A DNA stretch of 64,000 nt from Odontesthes bonariensis (taxonomy: Eukaryota > Chordata > Actinopteri > Atheriniformes > Atherinopsidae): the NCBI RefSeq assembly GCF_027942865.1, contig NC_134527.1, forward strand, positions 525,536 to 589,535, written 5' to 3'. The notes under the pieces were generated by a model. The model had not been told where the DNA came from and searched no databases. It saw only the letters and a program-made list of their open reading frames with translations. Positions 21,901 through 33,171 of this stretch are shown piece after piece. The translations under genes were made by a program, and so were the position numbers. Each line of letters starts with the position of its first letter. The first letter of the stretch is position 1.

Positions 21901-24900
21901 AAGTGTGTTTTATTAATGTGGGCGTGGTCAAAGCTGAAGTGTGTTTTTAATGTGGGAGTGGTCAAAGCTGGAGTGTGTTTTTAATGTGGGAGTGGTCAAA
22001 GCTGAAGTGTGTTTTATTAATGTGGGCGTAGTCAAAGCTGAAGTGTGTTTTTAATGTGGGAGTGGTCAAAGCTGGAGTGTGTTTTTAATGTGGGCGTGGT
22101 CAAAGCTGGAGTGTGTTTTATTAATGTGGGCGTGGTCAAAGCTGAAGTGTGTTTTATTAATGTGGGCGTGGTCAAAGCTGAAGTGTGTTTTATTAATGTG
22201 GGAGTGGCCAAAGCTGAAGTGTGTTTTATTAATGTGGGAGTGGCCAAAGCTGGAGTGTGTTTTATTGATGTGGGCGTGGTCAAAGCTGGAGTGTGTTTTA
22301 TTAATGTGGGAGTGGCCAAAGCTGGAGTGTGTTTTATTAATGTGGGCGTGGTCAAAGCTGAAGTGTGTTTATTTTAATGTGGGCGTGGCCAAAGCTGAAG
22401 TGTGTTTATTTTAATGTGGGCGTGGTCAGAGCTGAAGTGTGTTTATTTTAATGTGGGCGTGGTCAGAGCTGAAGTGTGTTTTATTAATGTGGGCGTGGTC
22501 AAAGCTGAAGTGTGTTTTATTAATGTGGGCGTGGTCAAAGCTGAAGTGTGTTTTATTAATGTGGGCGTAGTCAAAGCTGAAGTGTGTTTTATTAATGTGG
22601 GCGTGGTCAAAGCTGAAGTGTGTTTTAATGTGGGCGTGGTCAAAGCTGAAGTGTGTTTTAATGTGGGCGTGGTCAAAGCTGAAGTGTGTTTTATTAATGT
22701 GGGCGTGGTCAAAGCTGAAGTGTGTTTTCTTAATGTGGGCGTGGTCAAAGCTGAAGTGTGTTTTTAATGTGGGCGTGGTCAAAGCTGAAGTGTGTTTTCT
22801 TAATGTGGGCGTGGTCAAAGCTGAAGTGTGTTTTATTAATGTGGGCGTGGTCAAAGCTGAAGTGTGTTTTTAATGTGGGCGTGGTCAAAGCTGAAGTGTG
22901 TTTTCTTAATGTGGGCGTGGTCAAAGCTGAAGTGTGTTTTATTAATGTGGGCGTGGTCAAAGCTGAAGTGTGTTTTATTGATGTGGGCGTGGTCAGAGCT
23001 GACGTGTGTTTGATTAATGTGGGCGTGGTCAAAGCTGAAGTGTATTTTTAATGTGGGCGTGGTCAAAGCTGAAGTGTTTTATTAATGTGGGCGTGGTCAA
23101 AGCTGAAGTGTGTTTTATTAATGTGGGCGTGGTCAAAGCTGAAGTGTGTTTTTCATGTGGGCGTGGTCAAAGCTGAAGTGTGTTTTTAATGTGGGCGTGG
23201 TCAAAGCTGAAGTGTGTTTTTATTTTATGTGGGTGTGGTCAGAGCTGGAGTGTGTTTTATTCATGTGGGAGTGGTCAAAGTTGAAGTGTTTTTATTTTAT
23301 GTGGGTGTGGTCAGAGCTGGAGTGGGCGGCACCTAATGGTTTCTGTTTTTATTTATTTGAAAAATAAAAAAACGCCCGTTGTCAGCAATGCCCGGGCCCG
23401 CCTCTCAGCCGCCACTCCGACTTTCCCCAGTGGCCACTCGTGGTATTGCAAAAATAAAAAATAAATTAATAAATAATCGCCTGTGGCCCAAAAAGCATTT
23501 TAAAAGAGATGCCTGTATGGGCCGCATAACAACTTCATTGAAATCAACGGCGGCCATTTTGCGGTCCGTTATCCAGTTAATATGATACATTCATGGTTGT
23601 CAGTCTGTTGGAGAAAAACTGAGCTTAGCAAGGACAGAAGAAGAAATCATTCAAATGAAGTGCCAGTGGGTCGAACTTTATTTAAACATCAGGTGGGAAC
23701 GACATGAAGGACAACCCTACCCAACAGAACGAACGCCACCTGCCTCCAAATGACTGTGACGGCGTTTATGAGCAATAGATGTCTTATGACAGGTGATGAA
23801 AACATTGAGAAATTTTTATTTCTAAAATTAGACCAAGCATGACTCACCTGTGTGCTGGTGGAAGGTGGGGGGGAACGCTGCTGCTCCGTATGGCGGCAGA
23901 GCGACACCTGAAACACACAAAGGTGGAAACCAGCTGTTTTTTAAGCCCCGCCCCTGAACAGAGCTCCAGAGGACACCCGGTGGTCAGCCGTGGTATTACA
24001 TCAACAACACCTACCGAAGGCGGCGGCGGGCTCCAGCTCCCCGGTCGGCAGGTCGGCTCTGGTGAAGTCGCGGCTCTTGTCGTTGTTGTACTTGACGTTG
24101 AGCGCGCTCAGTTTGGAGAAGTCGATCCTCAGTGTGCAGCAGCCGTTGTAGATGTTCTGACCGTCCAGAGACTGAAAGACAGAGCGCCATCAGCCCGTGT
24201 GACCTGTAGCATGTGTGAGTGTGTGAGGGCGTGCATGTGACTCACAGCCTTGGCGTGCTGAGCGTGCACGGTGTCGCTGAACTGAAGCAGCGCCTGAAAC
24301 TGATTGTTTCTGGTGAAGGTGATGATTTTCAACACTGAGCCGAACTTACTGAAGATCTGAAGGAAAACAACAACAATAACAAGTAAACAAGAATGATACA
24401 GGAAAACATCAACAAGTAAACAAGAACAATACGGGGAAACAACAACGTGTGCACAAGAATGATACAGGAAAACAACAACATGTAAACAACAACAATACAG
24501 GGAAACAACAACATGTAAACAACAAGAATCATACAGGAAAACAACAAGAACATGTCAACAAGAACAATACGGGAAAACAACAACATGTAAACAAGAACAA
24601 TACAGAAAAACAACAACATGTAAACAAAAGGATAAAGGAAAACAATAACATGTCAACAAGAACAATACGGGGAAACAACAACATGTCAACAAGAATAATA
24701 CAGGAAAACAACACGGACATGTAAACAAGAATAATACAGGAAAACAACATGTAAACAACAACAATACGGGAAAACAAGAATAATACAGGGAAACAACATG
24801 TAAACAACAACAATACGGGGAAACAACAACATGTAAACAAAAGGATACAGGAAAACACCAAGTAAACAAGAACATACGGGGAAACAACAACATGTAAACA

Positions 24901-27900
24901 AGAATAATACAGGGAAACAACAACATGTAAACAACAAGAATTATACAGGAAAACAACAAGAACATGTCAACAAGAACAATACGGGGAAACAACAACATGT
25001 AAACAAAAGGATAAAGGAAAACAACATGTAAACAGTCCCAGACCCAAGATTAGTTTGAGCTCTTTTGAATCTCTGATTCTCAGTTTTTCCCACGCAAAGT
25101 GGAAATCCCAGAAACCTCTTGTGTTTGTTGTTGTGTATCATCCACCTGGCCCTTATTCTGAGTTTCTGTCTGAATTCTCAGAGTTTTTATCCCAGTTAGT
25201 GCTGAGTACAGATAAAGTCATTGTAGTGGGTGACTACCTAAACTTTACTCCAGCAGCACTTGACTCTCTTGTTGACAGCACTATAGTTTCAATGCGTACA
25301 GCACTGGGCAATGTTGCCCCTCTGAAAAGGAAGGTAATCAGTCAGAAGAGGCTGGCTCCTTGGTATAATTCACAGCTGCGTGCTTTAAAGCAGACTGCAA
25401 GAAAGCTGGAGAGACAGTGGCGTTCCTCTAATTTAGAAGAGTCTCAATTAGTCTGGAAAAATAGTTTAATAACGTATAAGAAAGCCCTTCCTAAAGCTAG
25501 AACTGCTTATTATTCATCATTGATAGAAGAGAATAAGAATAATCCCAGGTTTCTCTTCAGCGCTGTAGCCAGTCTGACTAAGAGTCCGAGCTCTGCTGAG
25601 CCAGTTATTCCTTTAACTCTCAGCAGTGATGATTTCATGAGCTTCTTTATTAATAAAATTGTTTCTATCAGAGAGAAGATTGATGGAGTCCTTCCCACTA
25701 TTATCAGTGATGTATCATCAAGTACAGCAGCTTTAGAAGTATCTTTAGAACCTGATTTGTATTTAGACGGCTTCTGCCCAGTTGATCTCTCTGAACTAAC
25801 GACAGCAATAGTCTCTTCTAAACCATCAACTTGTGTTTTAGACCCAATCCCAACCAGACTGTTCAAGGAGGTTTTCCCATTAATTGACACTTCCATATTG
25901 GATTTGATCAATCTGTCTTTGTTGACAGGATATGTACCTCAGCCTTTTAAGGTTGCTGTAATTAAACCTTTACTTAAAAAACCTACTCTTGATTCAGAAG
26001 TGTTGGCTAATTATAGACCTATATCCAATCTCCCTTTTATGTCTAAAGTTCTTGAAAAAATAGTTGCAGCTCAGCTTTGTGATCACTTACACAGAAATAA
26101 TCTGTTTGAAGAGTTTCAGTCAGGATTCAGAGTGCATCATAGCACAGAAACTGCACTGCTGAAAGTTACCAATGATCTCCTCTTAGCCTCTGATAGCGGA
26201 CTTGTGTCTGTGCTTGTCCTGTTGGATCTCAGTGCTGCATTTGATACGGTCGATCACAGTATCTTATTACACAGACTTGAACATGTTATTGGGATTAAAG
26301 GAACTGCATTAGGCTGGTTTAAGTCATATTTATCTGATAGATTTCAGTTTGTTCTTGTAAATGAAGAATCTTCCTCACACACCAGAGTAAGTCATGGAGT
26401 TCCTCAGGGTTCTGTGCTTGGACCGATTCTTTTCACTTTAGACATGCTTCCATTAGGTAACATTATTAGACAGCATGGCATGAATTTCCATTGCTATGCT
26501 GATGATACTCAGCTGTACTTATCTATAAAACCAGATGAACCCAATAGGTTGGTCAGACTACAAGCATGTCTTAAAGACATAAAGACCTGGATGACTCAGA
26601 ACTGTCTGCTTCTAAATTCAGACAAACTGAAGTCGTTATCTTTGGACCTGAGCGCTTCAGGGAGAAATTGTCTAGCTATATAGTTACTCTAGATGGTATT
26701 TATTTCGCTTCTAGTTCTACAGTGAGGAACCTTGGAGTTATTTTTGACCAGAATTTATCATTTGACTCGCATATAAAACAGGTTTCTAGGACTGCCTTCT
26801 TTCATCTTCGTAATATTGTTAAAATCAGGAACATCTTGTCTCAGAGTGATGCAGAAAAACTAGTCCATGCATTTGTTACTTCAAGATTGGACTACATCAA
26901 CGCTGCGATGCAGAAAGGTGGAATTCCAGGATTTTCTGGATGTCTGGAACACACTGGTGTTCTCACCCAGATGATCCGTGAGGCCAAGACCAGAAACGGC
27001 AACCTAACAGTAGTCTGGCTGGATCTGGCCAATGCCTTTGGATCTATTCCTCATGCCCTAATCCATACAGCACTAGACCACTACCACATCCCTCAACACA
27101 TCAAGGGAATGATCACCAGCTACTTCAGTGGAATCCAGATGCGATTCAAGACGGCCCATTTTACAACTCGGTGGCAGAGCCATCCTCTTTGTCATGGGAA
27201 TGAATTTGCTGATAACATCTGCAGCAAAGGAGGCAAAGGGCCCAAAGATGGAGTTAGGCATTCAACAACCCTCAATAAGGGGCTATATGGATGAGCTTAC
27301 TGTGACAACCAGAACCCATGTGGAGGCGAGATGGGTGCTAACGGTTCTGGACCAAATGGCAACATGGGCCAGACTGAAGTTCAAGCCAAAGAAATCCCGA
27401 AGCATGGTGATCAGAAATGGAAAATTGACCAACAAGTTCAGGCTGCATGTGCAAGAGGAAGTGATCCCATCGCTAGAGGAAAACCCAATTAAGTGCCTCG
27501 GAAAGTGGTTTGATAACTCACTGGCCGATCAGAACAACATTGTCAATATGAAGAAGCAGACAGAGGAATGGTTGAGTAGGATTGAGAAGTCAGGACTGCC
27601 AGGGAAATTTAAAGCGTGGCTCTATCAACATGGGCTGCTGCCAAGACTCACATGGCTATTGACTGTGTATGAAGCCCCGATGACAAGCGTGGAAGGAATG
27701 GAGAGAAAAGTTAACAAGCATCTCCGGAAGTGGCTGGGGATTCCTCCAAGCTTCACTTCAGTAGGTCTGTACATTAGATCAGGACAGCTTCAACTTCCTC
27801 TGACATCCGTGGTAGAGGAGTTTAAAGTTGCGAAGTGCAGAGTCGTTATGACCTACAGAGACTCCCACGATGACCAAATCAAAAACGCAGGGATCGTTAC

Positions 27901-30900
27901 GAGATCCGGCCGCAAGTGGGGAGCTGAGTCAGCGGTCGCACAAGCTGAAAGCATGCTGAAGATTCGCGACATCATTGGAGCACCATGCATAGGAAGGCAG
28001 GGTCTTGGAACATCCCATTTCCAGCAGTGGAGCAAGGCAGGAACCAGGCATAGAAGAGCAATGATTCAGGAGGAGGTTAGAAGTCTGGAGGAGGAAGGGC
28101 GAAAGTCAAAGGCTGTCGCGCTATCTTCCCAAGGAGTCTGGACCAAGTGGGACCTCCCCAAGCAGAAGATTACTTGGGCAGACCTATGGAGGCTGGAACC
28201 GTTCCGCATTTCCTTTTTACTACGATCAGTGTATGACACACTCCCGACCCCAGCAAATTTGCACAGGTGGGGACTGACTGAGAGCCCACCGTGCAAACTT
28301 TGTGGGGAGAAAGGAACCATGGCGCACATCCTGTCTGGGTGTAAAACTGCACTTGCCCAAGGAAGGTACAGGTGGTGCCATGACAAGGTGCTCATGACAC
28401 TTGCCAACACCCTAGAGCAGGAGAGGAAGAAGAAATGGCAACATCCAAAGGCAACAGCAATCCAGTTTGTAAGGGAAGGGAGGAAGCCACCAACCACAGG
28501 TACAGCAAAACCTAGCCTGCTGCAAAAGGCCCAATCCTGGGAAATGAAGGTCGACCTGGGGGGAAGGCTGAAGTTCCCACAGGTTGTCCAGACATCCCTG
28601 AGGCCGGATGTGGTGCTGTGGTCGGAAGAAGCCAAGAAGATCATCCTCATAGAACTTACTGTCCCATGGGAAGAGGGGTGTGAACAGGCTTTTGAACGGA
28701 AAAGCTCAAAGTATCAGGACCTTCTGCACGAGTGTAGGGAGAAGGGATGGCAGTCATGGCTGTTCCCAGTCGAGGTCGGCTGTCGAGGTTTCCCTGCCCA
28801 GTCATTGTGGAAAATGTTCACAGCCATCGGATTGGGAGGGAGGGAAAGAAAGATTGCAGCTCGCAGGATGGGGGAGGCAGCGGAAAAAGCGTCGTGCTGG
28901 TTATGGAGTAGGAGGGAGGAGGCTAGCTGGAAGCCAGGAGGAGGAGATGGGTAGTGACTTGGCCACCACTACCGACCCACCACCGGGAGGCTGTTGTGGT
29001 TCAGGGTTGAAACAGCCAGTGAACGGTGGATGCCACCTGATGACATCAAGTCCTCCTGGCCAAAGCTACATTCACTTAGGGTGAATGAAGGAGAAGCATC
29101 CTCGGATGTATGTTTAATCTAATTCTTTATTATTGGGCTGTCCCACATATTCTCTGAAAAGCCTTCAGTTGATCCAAAATGCTGCAGCCAGAGTTCTGAT
29201 GAGAACTAACAGCAGAGATCATATTTCTCCAGTTTTAGCTTCTCTTCATTGGCTCCCTGTTAAATTCAGAATAGAATTTAAGATTCTTCTCCTTACATAT
29301 AAAGCTCTTAATGACCGAGCTCCATCATATCTTAAAGATCTCATTGTAAGATATTTTCCTAACAGAGCACTTCGTTCCCAAACTGCAGGTTTACTTGAGG
29401 TTCCCAGAGTTTCTAAAAGTAGAATGGGAGGCAGAGCCTTCAGTTATCAGGCCCCTCTCTGTGGGACCAGCTGCCAGTTTGGGAGGCAGAGCCTTCAGTT
29501 ATCAGGCCCCTCTCTGTGGAACCAGCTGCCAGTTTGAGAGGCAGAGCCTTCGGTTATCAGGCCCCTCTCTGTGGAACCAGCTGCCAGTTTGGGAGGCAGA
29601 GCCTTCAGTTATCAGGCCCCTCTCTGTGGAAACAGCTGCCAGTAAATGTCCGGGAAGCAGACACCCTTTCCACTTTTAAGACCAGGCTTAAAACTTTCCT
29701 TTTTATAAAGCTTATAGTTAGGGATGGCTCAGGTGATCCTGAAACATCCCATAGTTAAGCTGCTATAGGCCCAGGCTGCTGGGGGGCCTCATCTGTCACA
29801 CCTTTCCTCACTTTACTCTCTCTATGTGTATGTGACATTATTGTGGTCATTAACTCGTGTTTCCCTGTTCCAACAGATATCCTTTGAATGGTGTTGCAGT
29901 GCCCTCCCCCCCTTTCTGTCTTCTCAAACCCCAGCTGGTGGAGGTGGATGGCCACCCTTCCTGAGTCTGGTTCTGCCAGAGGTTTCTTCCTGTTAAAAGG
30001 GAGTCGTTTCTCTCCACAGTCGCCTCAGGCACGCTCAGGACGGGAGATTGAACCGAAAAAGAAAAAGTTTTCAGTGCAATCTGTTGGTTTCCTTAGCTAG
30101 AAAATTGTTTTTGAATTGGCTCTATATGAACGAATTGGATTATTTTATGAATAATTATGATTACAATAAATTGAATTCCAATTGGCTTGAATTGGCTCGA
30201 ACGCTTGGATGACATTTGTTGTATTTGGCGCTATATAAATAAAAATGAATTGAATGTAAACAATAATACAGGGAAACAACAACATGTAAACAAAAATATA
30301 CAGGAAAACAATAACAAGTAAACAAGAATGATACAGGAAAACAACATGTCAACAACAACAGTTCTGACCTGCTGCAGGACCTCCAGAGTTACCGGGTAAA
30401 ACAAATTCTCCACGATGATTCTCAGGACAGGACTCTGAGCAGGAGCTAAGCCACGCCCTTCTCCTACTGACGCCATGTTCCCAGAATGCACTGCTGCTGC
30501 ATTGATGGCCTGCAGCGCCAAATGAGCCCTCTGTCAACAAACAAACAATAATTTAAAAGATCGGCTGCGTGTTGAATTGGTGAAAGAAAAGAGGAGCGAG
30601 ATCAACTGTAATCAACACTTAGTGGCTCAAAGTGATGATGAGCGGTGAGGGAGGTCATGTGGGCGGGGCCAAGCTTCTGCTTTTCACCTGATTGGTCAGA
30701 TTGTCAGTTTTTAGTTCTCGATGGGTGGAGTACTGAATGAAGACTGGCTGGTTCCTGATGGTGGGCGTGGCCGAGGTGTAGTAGTTCACCATGGTAACAG
30801 ACGCTTCCTCTGACGCCATCTCTAAAAATGCCTGAAAACAGAGATCACAATCGGATCACTCAACGGATTTTAAACTAATATTTAAATACAAAAATAACAT

Positions 30901-31895
30901 AAAATTTACAGGTTATGTAAAACTTATTTCCCCTTCATATTTACACAAAACAAATATCTGTTTGGTTTCAGCTGTTAGCCGTGAACTGTTAGCAGTACGT
31001 CACTAGCTTTAGCAGTAAGGTTAAATGTTAGCTATTAGCAGTGAACTGTTAGCAGTACGTCACTAGCTTTAGCAGTAAGGTTAAATGTTAGCTATTAGCA
31101 GTGAACTGTAAGCAGTACGTCACTAGCTTTAGCAGTAAGGTTAAATGTTAGCTCTTAGCGTTAAACTGTAAGCAGTACGTCACTAGCTTTAGCAGTAAGG
31201 TTAAATGTTAGCTCTTAGCAGTAAACTGTAGCAGAAAGTTGTTTTGTGTGTTTTATTTATCTGGTAATTCCCGGATGTGTCGCATTTTGTCCTTTCTGTT
31301 GAGCCATGTAAGCATTGAAGAACCATTGAGTTGTCAAATGGTTTAACAGGATAAAGGCTTTTGAAATCACTATTGTTTCATATTTTAAGTTACAAACACA
31401 TTTTTTGCTATTTCAAAGGTTCATTAAAAGTAAAATAAATTCGAAAAAATGGTTGTTGGCTTATACTAGGGTGACCAAACGTCCGTATTTCACGTCCTGT
31501 CCCGGGCGTCCCGGGAAATACGGACGTTTGGTCACCCTAGCTTATACCCAAATGTATGTCTAACATGTGTTGGTATCACGTTAGCGGTTAGCAGAAAGCT
31601 ATCTGCTAGCTCCTGGCTCCTTGTTGGTTACCTGGTTTTTGGCCGTCAGCGTGATCAGCTTGGTGACTCGGCCAAAGGGAAGTGCCAGAGCGAGCACTTC
31701 CTGTTCAGAGATGTCAGCAGGTAGGTGACGCAGGTGTAGGACCCGAGAAGGGACGCACTGAGCGCACTCAGAAACACACAGACTTTCACTGCCATCCACT
31801 GCAGACAGACAGAGGTGAGTAAGAGTGGACAATCATGACAAACACTCCCACCTGCGTAGAGAGAACTCACCTGTGGACAGGTGGGCGGAGCTCAT
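18904..31895 (-). CDS. ptbp3: Polypyrimidine tract-binding protein 3 (PTBP3/ROD1)
   Basis: Four-RRM nuclear protein that binds CU-rich RNA and represses exon inclusion. Thirteen coding exons on the minus strand: 31895-31871, 31798-31632, 30831-30688, 30530-30369, 24356-24246, 24171-24015, 23907-23848, 20401-20289, 20206-20173, 20092-20000, 19906-19684, 19582-19505, 19036-18904. They total 499 aa with consistent phases. RRM1 has [18 protein letters not shown] and [22 protein letters not shown]2 has [20 protein letters not shown] and [17 protein letters not shown]3 has [12 protein letters not shown] and [12 protein letters not shown]4 has ATLHLSNIP and ends [14 protein letters not shown]3 is chosen over PTBP1/2 by MASEEA and by the ugcg-hsdl2 synteny. 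The Met at 31895 starts a short isoform; a canonical MDG first exon lies at 32828-32821 (gtgagc donor), but it is out of frame with the next exon found, so a linking exon is missing from my model. The 34-nt exon equals the PTBP1 autoregulated exon in size. Confidence 0.93.
19062..19440 (+). mobile_element. Interspersed repeat (tagcacatttcatgtacaaa family), copy 1
   Basis: Begins near tcaagtctatttgtagcaca and continues agtgcttcacataaaataaa, then an A-rich tail of ataaagagaaacaaataaa repeats. The head matches 44056-44190 over more than 100 bp, and weaker relatives are at 42238-42310 and 54172-54260. It is a common fish repeat head with an expanded A-rich tail. Lies in a ptbp3 intron. Confidence 0.7.
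20440..20812 (+). repeat. 47-bp minisatellite, ptbp3 intron
   Basis: Eight copies of atgctaaccgctagttagtc followed by acagaaacacagaggctacgctgctac (split here). The last copy runs without a gap into the next, unrelated 36-bp array. Confidence 0.93.
20813..23330 (+). repeat. 36-bp minisatellite of about 70 copies, ptbp3 intron
   Basis: Unit gaagtgtgttttattaatgt followed by gggcgtggtcaaagct. Some units lose the att of ttattaatg or a few T residues, giving 30-36 bp periods. Because 36 is divisible by three, long open frames appear on both strands, none of them a gene. Nearly every unit has a GGGCGTGG (KLF/Sp-type) core. Confidence 0.95.
23331..23840. other. ptbp3 intron sequence without recognised gene
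   Basis: An A-rich tract and an irregular stretch with ggcggccattttgcggtccgt. It may be an old interspersed repeat, but I cannot assign a family. The next exon ends at 23848. Confidence 0.3.
24361..25034 (+). repeat. AACAACATGTAAAC-type array, ptbp3 intron (left part)
   Basis: Irregular tandem units such as aacaagaacaatacaggaaa and acaacatgtaaac. The same array resumes at 30248-30358, so the LINE between was inserted into it. On the minus (gene) strand it is a long CT/GT-rich pyrimidine tract directly upstream of the 24356-24246 exon. Confidence 0.9.
26896..29118 (+). mobile_element. HERO/R2-group LINE fragment with restriction-like endonuclease
   Basis: Inserted inside the L2 copy. It starts within the reverse transcriptase ([34 protein letters not shown]), loses part of the RT and shifts frame near 27160, then stays open from 27128 to 28954. 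The expected catalytic YMDD reads YMDE in GYMDELTV, so the enzyme is inactive. Downstream come [13 protein letters not shown], a CCHC knuckle [17 protein letters not shown] (about 28290-28340) and the PD-(D/E)XK-like endonuclease RPDVVLW...[10 protein letters not shown]...[10 protein letters not shown] (about 28600-28720). This arrangement is that of the R2/NeSL/HERO elements; HERO is my best guess. Confidence 0.82.
29428..29641 (+). repeat. 55-bp tandem array inside the L2 3' coding end
   Basis: Four copies of ggcagagccttcagttatca followed by ggcccctctctgtggaaccagctgccagtttggga (split here). The unit is the L2 segment that normally occurs once ([16 protein letters not shown]). The identical unit is amplified in another L2 fragment at 62283-62475. 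Confidence 0.9.
30248..30358 (+). repeat. AACAACATGTAAAC-type array, right part
   Basis: Continuation of the 24361-25034 array after the LINE insertion. It ends 10 bp from the donor of the 30530-30369 ptbp3 exon. Confidence 0.85.
30975..31235 (+). repeat. 60-bp minisatellite, ptbp3 intron
   Basis: About four copies of ttaaatgttagctattagca followed by gtgaactgttagcagtacgtcactagctttagcagtaagg (split here), exact 60-bp period. Confidence 0.93.
31466..31540. mobile_element. 75-bp perfect-hairpin MITE with 6-bp duplication
   Basis: ctagggtgaccaaacgtccg...cggacgtttggtcaccctag: the two 25-bp halves are reverse complements around a cccgggcgtcccggg-type centre. cttata flanks both sides (31460-31465 and 31541-31546). 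It lies in the first ptbp3 intron found, 90 bp from an exon. Confidence 0.8.
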
Positions 31896-31928
31896 GTTCG
31901 CAGAGCAGCCGGCAGACGATCTGAACTC
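31871..31928 (-). other. ptbp3: ptbp3 exon carrying the in-frame Met
   Basis: 58-nt exon between an acceptor (ctctgcag) and a donor (gtgagt). Read in the frame needed by the next exon it gives [19 protein letters not shown], where NMSSAHLST aligns with the NGPFTMNSST region of PTBP proteins. The Met at 31895 is therefore a known type of internal start. An alternative upstream acceptor (ttattccag near 31980) would lengthen the exon; sequence alone does not decide. Confidence 0.6.
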
Positions 31929-32561
31929 CTGCAGAGGACACACTGATGAGTTCCTGCACCTGATCAATCAGCTCATCCCTGGAATAAACTCATCTAATGT
32001 CAGCTGATGGACGAAACGAGGCGGAAACTTCACCTCTGAAAGATTCTGGGATTCGTTAAACCAGTAAAAATGTAAAACATGTCAGCTATGTGAAGTCCCA
32101 GAACAAAAAGCTAATAAAAAAATCAGTTAAACGTGTCCAGACTTCTGACTGGTGAGTTACTCTAAAACGTTAAAAAAGTTCATTTTTCTACACCTGCTCA
32201 GGTAGGTTCACTATAGAAGCCCGTTTCCGCCACAGTAAATTCAAAACGACGAAATTAATTATAATAATAAATAAATAATTATGAGATAGTATTTCTAAAT
32301 TTAAGTGGCGGAAACGGGCTTCCACAGTTCGCACAGCTCGAGTCCCTCAGTTTAATTAACAGAACCGGATGTTGGTATTAAATGATAAATTATTAATTCC
32401 ATTAATCCTGGAACTTTGTCCCGGAGCAGCTTGGGGCTCATCAGCGGTCTCTATGGAGGCGTTTCGGGTCGTTAAAGAGATCAAAACACGAGCTCATTCA
32501 ACGACAGATTCCACTGACCGCGGGATCTCGCAATCGTCGCGAGATTTCAGTTAAATTAGAC

Positions 32562-33081
32562 CTCTGCGCTGTTTGCTCGCGACAATTTTCACAAAAATAA
32601 AAGCAGCAGAACGTGGAACACAAGCGACAAACGGCGCGAGGGAAGCCGTTTGGGTGGAAACACCAACAACAAAAAGAACAAACAAACAAACAAGCGGAGG
32701 GGGGAGAGGCTCGCGCAGGTGCGGCTCAGTCACCAAGGAAACGGAGGGAGGAAAAACGGCGGCAGGAACGAACGTGCGCGAGGGGTTCAGGAGAGGTTCG
32801 GGAGGTTGTCTCGCGCTCACCCGTCCATGGTCCGCGCGGAGGAAACAGCCACAGGGGAAGAGTTGTTGTGGTCCGCGAGACTCCGCTGCCACCACGGAGA
32901 ATGGCGAGCTCACTTCCTGTTTGATGACGTCACGATACAACATGGCGGGGGGACACACCTCAGATGTAATCAGAAAAGGAAGATTAAAAAAAAAACAAAA
33001 AAAAAAACAATTACATGAAATAAAGTGATAATAAAAACTGGATGGATTTTACATAAAAAGATCAAAATTAAAAAAATCTGA
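32562..33081 (-). promoter_or_regulatory. ptbp3: ptbp3 promoter and first exon, copy A of a duplication
   Basis: CpG-rich block. On the minus strand it has, in order, YY1-type ATGGCGG (32942-32948), a full CRE TGACGTCA (32925-32932), an ETS-type CACTTCCTG (32911-32919), and the start ATGGACGG (32828-32821) followed by a gtgagc donor, matching the MDG first exon of PTBP genes. The whole block recurs at 34994-35513. I place the ptbp3 transcription start here by position and motif content. Confidence 0.65.
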
Positions 33082-33171
33082 ATTTAATCATCTGGAACAG
33101 AATGTAAGGAGCTTCAGTTAGGATGAACAAACAACAAGAAAAAAGAATTCTATCATTCAGCCGTTGCTCTG

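Larger units (their letters stand above)
25035..30247 (+). mobile_element. L2/CR1-like LINE, 5'-truncated, split by a nested LINE
   Basis: Remnant of the endonuclease ([13 protein letters not shown], then VVGDY) is followed by an in-frame internal deletion to [13 protein letters not shown]. Reverse transcriptase then reads [65 protein letters not shown] and [10 protein letters not shown], so the YADD centre is intact. A frameshift near 26630 moves the rest to the frame starting 26668. After the 26896-29118 insertion the coding end resumes with [20 protein letters not shown]. The 3' end is the typical tgaattggctct...aaatgaattgaa. Possible target duplication atgtaaac at 25026-25033 and at the right end. 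Orientation opposite to ptbp3. Not functional. Confidence 0.88.
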
